Positions 1 through 8,183 of a stretch of 41,568 bases of DNA are shown piece after piece. The translations under genes and the position numbers were made by a program. Origin of the DNA: Haliscomenobacter hydrossis DSM 1100 (GTDB lineage: Bacteria; Bacteroidota; Bacteroidia; Chitinophagales; Saprospiraceae); assembly GCA_945878825.1 (NCBI GenBank), contig CAMDWC010000002.1:1-41568 (forward strand). Reading direction: 5' to 3'. Under the pieces are notes generated by a model, which saw nothing but the letters and a program-made list of their open reading frames with translations, searched no databases and was not told where the DNA came from. Each line of letters begins with the position of its first letter. The first letter of the stretch is position 1.

Positions 1-503
1 TATTCCTTTTGATAAAACTGGTAATCCTTAACCAAAGAAATTGCTTTTGAAAAATATGCTTCAGCGGAATTATATTCTGAATATTTTTGAAATAATAAGC
101 CTAAATTATTAATGGATTTTGATGTTTCTGGGTGGTTTTCACCAAAATAGAGAAATCTATCCTGATATGCCATTTTGTGATAAATTAAGGCTGAGTCAGG
201 TTGATTCATATCTTCAAAATAAAATCCCATTAGTGTGTTAGGTAAACCTATCAAAGTAGAATCAATATCTCGTGGTGGGGTAGGGAAAAATTTGGTAATT
301 ATCAACAAATAATAATAGGCTGAATCAAGCTGATTATTATCATAATATTTTTCAGCCAAATCCACATAACTTACATAATTTTCTGGAAATTCTTCTTTAT
401 TCAATAGCTTTTTTTTACAGCTGTAAGAAATGCATACTAAATTTAAAAGAAGGATTAGGCTTATCCAAAGATTTTTATCAAAATTAAGAAAACATCTATT
501 CAT
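1..503 (-). CDS. Tetratricopeptide-repeat protein, N-terminal part (runs off the left edge)
   Basis: My own minus-strand translation from ATG at 503: MNRCFLNFDKNLWISLILLLNLVCISYSCKKK...NNLGLLFQKYSEYNSAEAYFSKAISLVKDYQ. N-terminal hydrophobic segment followed by TPR-like NLGLLFQKYSEYNSAEAYFSKAI. Open to position 1, so absent from the ORF track. Confidence 0.75.
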   Translation of the reverse strand, partial: MNRCFLNFDKNLWISLILLLNLVCISYSCKKKLLNKEEFPENYVSYVDLAEKYYDNNQLDSAYYYLLIITKFFPTPPRDIDSTLIGLPNTLMGFYFEDMNQPDSALIYHKMAYQDRFLYFGENHPETSKSINNLGLLFQKYSEYNSAEAYFSKAISLVKDYQFYQKE

Positions 504-643
504 GTCAAGGAATTCAATCCTATAAATTTAAAAGGAATAACCATTTAAAAGTTAACATAAATGTATCAAAAAAAGATTAACAGAATTATTATATTTTTGT
601 AATATAAAACGGAACATTATTTGGTCTTTAAAACATATTAACT

Positions 644-1240
644 ATGAATAGTAGTTTAGAAACAATGGATTTAGCTGCGGCAATTCGTTCTGGCGGTTTA
701 AAAAGAGAGCAAGCATTGTCAAGCCTGTATAATGTTACAGGATTGTTTTTTAAGATTAAGCAAATGGTTACTAATCATGGCGGTAATGAGGAAGATGCCA
801 GGGATGTGTTTCACGAAGGAATTATAACGATCGATCGAAAAATTCGACAAGATGAATATGAAGACCGTGGAACCATTGAAAGTTATCTTTTTGGTGTTTG
901 CCGATTCATTTGGTCAAACCAGCAAAGGAAAAATAAACGGGTGGAATTAAAGGAAGATTTTACCCCTTATGACCGATCTACCGGAGAAAACCCTTTAGAT
1001 ACCATGCTTGATAACGAAGGACAAAATATGGTTGCGACCTTATTCGGTCAGTTAGGCGAAAATTGCAGTAAAATATTATCCTTATGGAAATTATCCTACT
1101 CCATGAATGAAATAGCGGAGGAAATGGGACTTCCATCAGGCGATAATGCCAGAAAGCATAAATTTCGTTGTTATCAAAAATTACTTGGACTTATTGATAA
1201 TTCGCCGGAATTGGCAAACAACTTAAAAAATTTAGGATAA
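644..1240 (+). CDS. ECF-type RNA polymerase sigma factor (sigma-70 family)
   Basis: 198 aa; region-2-like segment (EEDARDVFHEGIITIDRKI...YLFGVCRFIWSNQQRK) and C-terminal region-4-like HTH (CSKILSLWKLSYSMNEIAEEMGLPSGDNARKHKFRCYQKL). Confidence 0.85.
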   Translation: MNSSLETMDLAAAIRSGGLKREQALSSLYNVTGLFFKIKQMVTNHGGNEEDARDVFHEGIITIDRKIRQDEYEDRGTIESYLFGVCRFIWSNQQRKNKRVELKEDFTPYDRSTGENPLDTMLDNEGQNMVATLFGQLGENCSKILSLWKLSYSMNEIAEEMGLPSGDNARKHKFRCYQKLLGLIDNSPELANNLKNLG

Positions 1241-2013
1241 TGAATACTTCTGAGTACACAGAAAAACTGATGGTATTGGCCAATAAAGAATTATTTGGCG
1301 ACGAAAAAATGCAATTTGAAAAGGAAATTCAAGAAAATCCAGCTTTAACGGAGGAATTTAATAAACATCTCCTTGCTCAAGATCTTTTGGAGGCTTTTAT
1401 TTCGCAGGATTTGAAAAAGAAATTAAGCGTTTTTCCATTGCCTCAAGAAAAACCTGAATCTTCCAGCGCATTTATTAGGAAATTAAATCCTTCCAGGTAC
1501 AAATTGGCTATTGCCGCTTCCGTTTCTTTAATTTTAGGGGTATCTACCTTTTTATTTATAGGAAATGAATTTTCATATCAGCATCTGGCCGATAATTATG
1601 TTCTGCAAATGCAGGAAGTTCGTGGAACGAATATGGAAGCTAATGATATTATAAAGAAAGCTTCTTCCTATATCTCAAATAACAAAAGTGAAATGGCCAT
1701 TACATTATTAACCTCTATTACACCAGACGATGATCGTTTTTTTCTAGGGCAACTTTTACTTGGAAATACATATTACCATACGGGTAAATTTTCAGCTGCT
1801 TCCTATGCGTTTATTCAAAGTTCAAAGTCAGCAGACGATGAGGTTAAATACCAAGGACAATATGGTTTCTTGTTATGTGAATTAAAGTTGAAATCTTGGT
1901 CGGAAGAAAACCAACGTTTGTTACTGGAACTATCTGAAAATGAACATTTTATAAACAAAAATGAAGCTGCAGATCTTTTACAAAAATTAAAGATTGCAAA
2001 ATATTTTAATTAA
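1240..2013 (+). CDS. Putative anti-sigma factor / single-TM protein with TPR-like C-terminus
   Basis: Start overlaps the sigma factor stop (TAATG). Soluble N-terminus, one TM (LAIAASVSLILGVSTFLFI), then TPR-like helices (LLLGNTYYHTGKFSAASYAFIQS). Confidence 0.6.
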   Translation: MNTSEYTEKLMVLANKELFGDEKMQFEKEIQENPALTEEFNKHLLAQDLLEAFISQDLKKKLSVFPLPQEKPESSSAFIRKLNPSRYKLAIAASVSLILGVSTFLFIGNEFSYQHLADNYVLQMQEVRGTNMEANDIIKKASSYISNNKSEMAITLLTSITPDDDRFFLGQLLLGNTYYHTGKFSAASYAFIQSSKSADDEVKYQGQYGFLLCELKLKSWSEENQRLLLELSENEHFINKNEAADLLQKLKIAKYFN

Positions 2014-2031
2014 TTTTTAAACGCAACCATT

Positions 2032-2634
2032 ATGAAAAAGGTAATATCCTACACCATACCCATTTTTATTTTTTTATTGACGTATCCATTTGTTGGATTT
2101 ACTCAGAAAAAGGAAAAAATGGACGGAGCTTTAAGGGCATTTATTGAAACTCCTTTTATGCAAAAATTTAAAGAATTACGATTAGAATCTGAAAATTTGG
2201 TGCTTACTTTCAAGGAGAACAAGCAAAATTATTCTGCTGCAGATATTAATAGGGTTAAAACAGCCTATCAAAAAACAGTAGATAAATTCAACACCCAACT
2301 ACTTGATATTAAAGCTGATTTCATGAATGAAAGAAAGCTTCAATATATACAGGATTTTCCAGAGGATTATACTAGTGGATTAACTTCAGATATCAATGAT
2401 TTGACCTCATTCTATCAAAGTAACCTTCAATTGACCATTCAGGATGTGACGGATGCCACTGTTGATGGAAATTCTTTACTTTCTCTTGTTGCAGAACTTG
2501 CCAAATTAGTTCCTGGTATGGTAACGAGTATCTCGGAATTAAGATCATCGGTCAAAAAATTTGGAGATACTTATTTGGAGGAAAAGTTAATTGTACCCTA
2601 CAAGTTTAAAACCTGGGAAGACATCAATTATTAA
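2032..2634 (+). CDS. Secreted hypothetical protein, paralog 1 of a tandem pair
   Basis: Signal peptide (MKKVISYTIPIFIFLLTYPFVGFTQ); aligns along its length with the next ORF (ALRAFI..MQKFKELRLESENLVLTFK / ALRKFV..MIKFKDLKREAENSVSTFK). Confidence 0.8.
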   Translation: MKKVISYTIPIFIFLLTYPFVGFTQKKEKMDGALRAFIETPFMQKFKELRLESENLVLTFKENKQNYSAADINRVKTAYQKTVDKFNTQLLDIKADFMNERKLQYIQDFPEDYTSGLTSDINDLTSFYQSNLQLTIQDVTDATVDGNSLLSLVAELAKLVPGMVTSISELRSSVKKFGDTYLEEKLIVPYKFKTWEDINY

Positions 2635-2655
2635 TCAATTTAATTTTCAAGCACT

Positions 2656-3609
2656 ATGAAAATGTTTATTTTTAGTCTCTTTGTTTTATTGAGCATCATA
2701 AATCATTCTAATGTAATAGCACAAGGAACCGCTGCTTCCAATAAGCAACTGGATCCCGCTCTGAGAAAATTTGTTCAATCTGAAATTATGATAAAATTTA
2801 AAGATTTGAAAAGAGAGGCAGAAAATAGTGTTTCTACCTTTAAATCGGAATTGAATAATTATAAGCCTGATCAAATTCAAAAAGTCAAAACTGGCTACGA
2901 AAAAACGGCCGATAGATTTAATCAGGAGCTAGAAAACATGAAGTTGGATTTTGTAAATAAGAAAAAACTTAAATATATTCTAGAATTTCCAAAAGATTAT
3001 GCTCGTTCTCTTGAATTGAATTTTAGAGAATTAGCTCAATATTATGCGGAAAACTTTCAACAACCTTTGCAGGATGTAAGACAATCCAAAGAAGACGGCG
3101 GTATTGTAATTGCTCTTTTCATGGAATTATTCAAATTAGTTCCAGAAGTTATCAACCATTTTAATGAAATGAAAGAAATGGCAGCCAAATATGATGATGC
3201 TTATCTTGAAAAATGGTTGGTTACCCCTTTTAAGTTTTTAACCTGGACAGAAATTCAGGCTGAATCTGGGTATATAAACATGAACAATAATAATAATAAT
3301 TTGTATAATAATGGGTTAAATACAAATCCATATCCTTATCCTGCTGCACAAGATCAGAATGCCACATTTCCTCCTGTTGCCAATCAGCCTGCAACCTCTG
3401 GTGCTGATACTGTCAAAACGAATGCACAAAATTGGTGGGAAACAAATAACACTTTGACTGTACCTACCAATGTAGATGGCTCTGGTTCCGTAAAAAATAA
3501 TAATGTAAAATCTGAGCCTGTTAAAACCAAAGCGCCCGATCCTTTTGCACCTGCTCCTGTTCAAAAAGATACCACAAAGATAAAATCATCCTCAGTCAAG
3601 GTAAATTAA
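2656..3609 (+). CDS. Secreted hypothetical protein, paralog 2, with Asn-rich/low-complexity C-terminal tail
   Basis: Signal peptide; homologous to 2032-2634; extra tail of about 115 aa beginning NMNNNNNNLYNNGLNTNPYPYP. Confidence 0.8.
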   Translation: MKMFIFSLFVLLSIINHSNVIAQGTAASNKQLDPALRKFVQSEIMIKFKDLKREAENSVSTFKSELNNYKPDQIQKVKTGYEKTADRFNQELENMKLDFVNKKKLKYILEFPKDYARSLELNFRELAQYYAENFQQPLQDVRQSKEDGGIVIALFMELFKLVPEVINHFNEMKEMAAKYDDAYLEKWLVTPFKFLTWTEIQAESGYINMNNNNNNLYNNGLNTNPYPYPAAQDQNATFPPVANQPATSGADTVKTNAQNWWETNNTLTVPTNVDGSGSVKNNNVKSEPVKTKAPDPFAPAPVQKDTTKIKSSSVKVN

Positions 3610-3616
3610 TGGGATT

Positions 3617-5149
3617 ATGTTAAGGTCTATTATTTTCATTATATTTATTTTATCCTTTAATGCATTCCTAAAAGCTCAGGATTATCCTACAGGACTTGAA
3701 TTTGAAGATGATCGCTATCAAAAGCAACCTTTGGTTTCTATGCAAAATGGTGGAAAATCAATTCCATCTTCTATAGATTTGTCAGTTTATGCTCCTTTTC
3801 CCAGACATCAGGGAAGTATTTTTAGTTGTGTCGGTTGGTCAGTGGGATACGGTGCATTAACTATAGAAAGAGCCATTCAAAATGGATGGACAGATCGCAT
3901 TAAAATTACAAATGAATCCTCTTCAGCGCTATTTCTTTACAACCAAATTAAAATTGGAAATTGTACCAGAGGTGCCAGAATATCCGATGCATTGAATTTT
4001 TTACAAGAAAAAGGAGATTGTTTGGCAAAATATTATGATAAAAATCTGGATGATTGTGAACAACCAACCACACCAGAATTGTTGAAAAATGCAAGTAATT
4101 TTAAAATTACAGATTATGCTGCGCTTTTCGATGGTGAACTTGATCAAAATGAAAAAATAAGTAGAATTAAAAGAGTACTCGCTCAAAATAAACCTGTCGT
4201 AATCGGTCTTCGAATTAAAAATAATTTTTACAAATTAGAGGATGCTGCTTTCTGGCATCCTGATTTGGGTGATACGACTTATGCTGGAGGACATGCGTTG
4301 GTCGTTGTGGGTTATGATGATAATTTAGCATCATTCCGGATTTTTAACAGCTGGGGTCCGAAATGGGGTAAAAATGGTATGATTTGGGTTAAATATAATG
4401 AATTTGCAAAGTATTGTAAATACGCTTATATCATTTATGTAGGACAAAATAAACCGATTCAAAATTTTGCTAATCTGTCTATCAAATCTTCGCCCGTAGT
4501 TGCTTCATCCAATGAAACATTTCCTGAGAGTAATTTGAAGGAGATACCCCTTAGAGAAATATCTGGAAAATTTAATTTCTTACGATTTACAGGACAATTT
4601 AATGGCTATAGTGAACCTGTTTTTGAAGAGGCAAAGGTCTTGGGTGAAAAGAATATTTATACCTTGTCCAATAGATTATGGAAAGTTGGAGACAAATTTC
4701 AATTACAGATAGTACCGACCTTTTCAAATGGTTATATCTATGTGTTAAGTGTTGATCCAACCAATAAAAAGGAAGTTCACTGGCCCAAAAATGAAATGTT
4801 TAATGAAAAATTTAGGGGTGATTATCAAACAGGGCTTTCTCCTTTTTCAGAAGGCGTAATATACATTCCAGATGCCCAAAGTGTATTAAAATTGGCATAT
4901 CCTGGCTCAGAACATTTGATTATTTTATTTTCAGAAAAGAAAATAAATCCTCCCTTTATGGAATATTTGTTAAAAAATCTTAATTTCAAGGAATCAGAAA
5001 ATGTATACCAATCCTTAACAGAAATATTGGGAGAACATCAAATTCCAAGATCCGATGTGCATTTTGATAAAGAATTGATGCAATTTAAGGCTATTACGAG
5101 AAATCCTGGAGCAATAATTCCTGTTGTATTAAAAATTTCAGTAAATTAG
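3617..5149 (+). CDS. Secreted papain-like (C1 family) cysteine protease with C-terminal DUF4384-like region
   Basis: Signal peptide; RHQGSIFSCVGW (candidate catalytic Cys71), GGHALVVVGYDD (His), FRIFNSWGPKWGKNGMIWVKY (Asn). C-terminal KFQLQIVPTFSNGYIYVLSVDP...PGSEHLIILFSEKKI resembles DUF4384. Confidence 0.85.
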   Translation: MLRSIIFIIFILSFNAFLKAQDYPTGLEFEDDRYQKQPLVSMQNGGKSIPSSIDLSVYAPFPRHQGSIFSCVGWSVGYGALTIERAIQNGWTDRIKITNESSSALFLYNQIKIGNCTRGARISDALNFLQEKGDCLAKYYDKNLDDCEQPTTPELLKNASNFKITDYAALFDGELDQNEKISRIKRVLAQNKPVVIGLRIKNNFYKLEDAAFWHPDLGDTTYAGGHALVVVGYDDNLASFRIFNSWGPKWGKNGMIWVKYNEFAKYCKYAYIIYVGQNKPIQNFANLSIKSSPVVASSNETFPESNLKEIPLREISGKFNFLRFTGQFNGYSEPVFEEAKVLGEKNIYTLSNRLWKVGDKFQLQIVPTFSNGYIYVLSVDPTNKKEVHWPKNEMFNEKFRGDYQTGLSPFSEGVIYIPDAQSVLKLAYPGSEHLIILFSEKKINPPFMEYLLKNLNFKESENVYQSLTEILGEHQIPRSDVHFDKELMQFKAITRNPGAIIPVVLKISVN

Positions 5150-5150
5150 A

Positions 5151-8100
5151 ATGCTCTTTCGCAAAATTATACTTGTTATGAAAAATTATTTTCTTTTTAC
5201 CTTCTTACTTTTTTTAAATACTTTATATGCACAACCAGCCCTTATAAGCTGGGAAGTAAAAGAAGGAAATAAAGGAGAGGATATTTTTACCAAATCCATT
5301 CAACTTTCGAATGGTAACCTTGCAGTCATTGGAAATCTTACCTCTCCTGATGGACTAAAAAGTTATGGCATCTTATCTCTCATTGATTTCAGTACGGGTA
5401 AAATTATTAAAAAAGCTACTTTCGGAAATCAAAATGATATTCACATTCATGATCTTTTAGAATTACCTGATGGAAATATTTTTGTGGTGGGTTATTCCAA
5501 TTTTAATAAAACTAATTATCCATGGCTAATAAAGTTAGATGCGTCAGGTAATAAAATACTGGAGAAAGTATTACCCCTGCCAGAGGGCTCTATTTTAACA
5601 TCCATACATTCAGATGTTGAAGCTGGATTTTATTTGACTGCAAAAATTACTAATGATGAAATTTTGCTGATTCATCTTAATAAAGATGTTGAGATTAATT
5701 GGAAAAAAGTAATTTCTTCAGGAACTTATGGTGATTTAAAGAAAGTATCTATTGGCCTGAATGGTTACATTTATCTTGGGGGTAATTCAATAAAAGGGGA
5801 TGGACAAAATGTAGGAGATGTTTGGATCACCTCTCTTGATAAAAATGGAAATGAATTATGGCATAAATTTTTTGGAGGCAAATTATGGGAAGAATTAAAT
5901 GATCTTATATTTCTACAAGATGGGTCTATTCTTTTTTGTGGTGAAACCAATTCCTTAGGAAATGGAAAACAAGATTTTTGGCTTGTAAAGTTAAGTCATA
6001 CTGGTTTTTTACAATGGGAAAGAACCTATGGTGGCAGAGAAGCTGATGTTGCCAAAACTATTTTACCTCTTTTTAATGGCAATATTTGGTTGGCGGGGTC
6101 AAGCTTGTCTTTATTAAATAAAAAAGGGGCTACAAAATTTGCAGCAAGAATTATTGAAATTGATGGCAGTGGAAACTTACAATGGGAAGCAGATTATGGA
6201 GGTGATAACAATGAGGATATTAATCATTTATTTCAAATTCATGATGGAAGTGTATTATTTTCAGGATGGACTGAATCAAATGTCCAAAGTCAAAAAGATG
6301 CCTGGATGGTTCGTTTTCCTGCTCCGGAAATGAACAGATTATTGGCAAAAGGTAATTTAAGGATAAATGAATCCAAAATATGGTTAAATACGCCCGACGG
6401 ACTTTTAAAGCCTAATAATCAATCGTATATTTCTTTTCAACTCAATAATCAGGAGGCTAATCAAGTGGAAAATATACGTGTTGATATCAAAATGATAGAT
6501 GGGCAAAAAGGTATTAATATTAATCAATCTGTATTTGTTCAACCGCTACAACCAAATATCAATAAGCAAATTAACATCCCAATTATGTCAGATGTTAATA
6601 TTGAATCAAAAGATAATTTACTCGAAATTAAGGTTTATTCTGGTTCAGACCTAATAAAGACGGTCACTGGGGCAGTGAAATCTTTGAATCCAAAGGCTGC
6701 AACGCTCCGATTTGTTAATACGAATACGGAAAAAGAGGGAGTGGATGAATTTAGCCCTCAAACGCTCTTCGTTGACATTCAAAATGATGGGGACATGATA
6801 GCTGCTGAGGTTCAAATTAATTTTATGCTACCAAAAGGAATCTTAGCTTTAACTTCTACTGAAGTCAAACTGGGTACAATCAATTCAAAGTCTCTTAAGA
6901 AAGCATCCTTTAGATTTCAAAAAACAGTTCAATTTGAAGGAAATGAAGTAGCCATTCAAATGAATGCAGTTGATAATCAATTTACCAGAATTTCTAAAAC
7001 GGTTACTTCCCGGTTTGATGTCATTACGGCTAGTCAATCCTCAAATATTATTGTTTTTAATAATCCCAAAGCTTCTCAGAAAAGGACAGATTGGAGTAAT
7101 CCAACCTTTAAACTTGAAGCTATGTTTGGAACCAGCAGTAATAATCTTAAACTTGGTGATGCCGTAGTTAAAATTAATGGAGTCATTCCTGAACGTTCTA
7201 AAATGGATGAGGAAAAACTAACTCCTCCAGCTTCAAACACTCAAGGAAATGCTATGAATTTTTATGATTATGAAAATGTAATCTCTCTGATTGAAGGAGA
7301 AAATAGGGTGTTGATTGAATTAGTTACACCTAATGGCGTCATTCAATCAAATGAAATGATTATCAACTATAAACCTAAACAACCTAATCTACATGTCTTA
7401 AGTATTGGTATTCCTCACAGAGATTTAAAATTTACTACCGTAGATGCTGAAAATTTTGCTAACGCCTTTCAAAATCAAACGGGTATGGATAAGGTATTTA
7501 ATAAGATTTATGTTGAAAAAAAGAATTCCAGGGAAAATACAAGGAACCTTGATATTCGTGCTGCCATGGAAGATCTTAAAAGAAGGTATAATACAGATTT
7601 GATTGGTGGAAAAATTAATAGGGAGGATGTTTTGATTCTTTTTATTTCGTCACATGGTAAGACAGATGATAATAACGACTTCAAAATATTAGCATCAGAT
7701 TACGATACTTATGGAGATGTTTCAAATATTGATTATAAAAGGGATATACTGGATATTTTAAATCAAATTGATTGTAAAAAATTTGTCTTTATTGACGCTT
7801 GTCATAGTGGTTCCGCTCAAGGAGCAAGATTAATTAACCAGGCCAGATTTGCACTTGAAGAAATTAATTCCTCATATACTGGCCTTAATGTGTTGACCAG
7901 TAGTCAGGTGGACGAATTGTCTTACGAGGACGATTCCTGGGGAAATGGCGCTTTTACAAAAGCTATTCTGGAAGCGTTTTCCGGAAAAACTTTAGCAAAC
8001 GGACTAAATCCTGATCCAGATGGGGATAAAATTATTCGTTTTGGAGAGTTATATGATTTTCTTCAAAAACGGGTTCCTGCCATGGTTATGGAAAAAAAGA

Positions 8101-8171
8101 AAAGTAAGCAAATGCCTGCAAAAATGTCTAAAGGATTGGGTGATAATATCCCGTTATTTATCCTTTATTAA
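5151..8171 (+). CDS. Secreted caspase-family (peptidase C14) protein with N-terminal beta-propeller-like repeats
   Basis: Signal peptide (possibly from the internal Met MKNYFLFTFLLFLNTLYAQ); repeats such as LPDGNIFVVGYSN..WLIKLDASGN and LQDGSILFCGETN..FWLVKLSHTG; C-terminal LILFISSHGKTDD (His835) and KFVFIDACHSGSAQG (Cys884). Confidence 0.88.
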   Translation: MLFRKIILVMKNYFLFTFLLFLNTLYAQPALISWEVKEGNKGEDIFTKSIQLSNGNLAVIGNLTSPDGLKSYGILSLIDFSTGKIIKKATFGNQNDIHIHDLLELPDGNIFVVGYSNFNKTNYPWLIKLDASGNKILEKVLPLPEGSILTSIHSDVEAGFYLTAKITNDEILLIHLNKDVEINWKKVISSGTYGDLKKVSIGLNGYIYLGGNSIKGDGQNVGDVWITSLDKNGNELWHKFFGGKLWEELNDLIFLQDGSILFCGETNSLGNGKQDFWLVKLSHTGFLQWERTYGGREADVAKTILPLFNGNIWLAGSSLSLLNKKGATKFAARIIEIDGSGNLQWEADYGGDNNEDINHLFQIHDGSVLFSGWTESNVQSQKDAWMVRFPAPEMNRLLAKGNLRINESKIWLNTPDGLLKPNNQSYISFQLNNQEANQVENIRVDIKMIDGQKGININQSVFVQPLQPNINKQINIPIMSDVNIESKDNLLEIKVYSGSDLIKTVTGAVKSLNPKAATLRFVNTNTEKEGVDEFSPQTLFVDIQNDGDMIAAEVQINFMLPKGILALTSTEVKLGTINSKSLKKASFRFQKTVQFEGNEVAIQMNAVDNQFTRISKTVTSRFDVITASQSSNIIVFNNPKASQKRTDWSNPTFKLEAMFGTSSNNLKLGDAVVKINGVIPERSKMDEEKLTPPASNTQGNAMNFYDYENVISLIEGENRVLIELVTPNGVIQSNEMIINYKPKQPNLHVLSIGIPHRDLKFTTVDAENFANAFQNQTGMDKVFNKIYVEKKNSRENTRNLDIRAAMEDLKRRYNTDLIGGKINREDVLILFISSHGKTDDNNDFKILASDYDTYGDVSNIDYKRDILDILNQIDCKKFVFIDACHSGSAQGARLINQARFALEEINSSYTGLNVLTSSQVDELSYEDDSWGNGAFTKAILEAFSGKTLANGLNPDPDGDKIIRFGELYDFLQKRVPAMVMEKKKSKQMPAKMSKGLGDNIPLFILY

Positions 8172-8183
8172 AATTATAGGAAG

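Noticed and set aside
3280-3320. aat/aac-rich tract as a phase-variable microsatellite
   Set aside because: The trinucleotide tract is short and in frame, so length changes would alter Asn number without switching the gene off.
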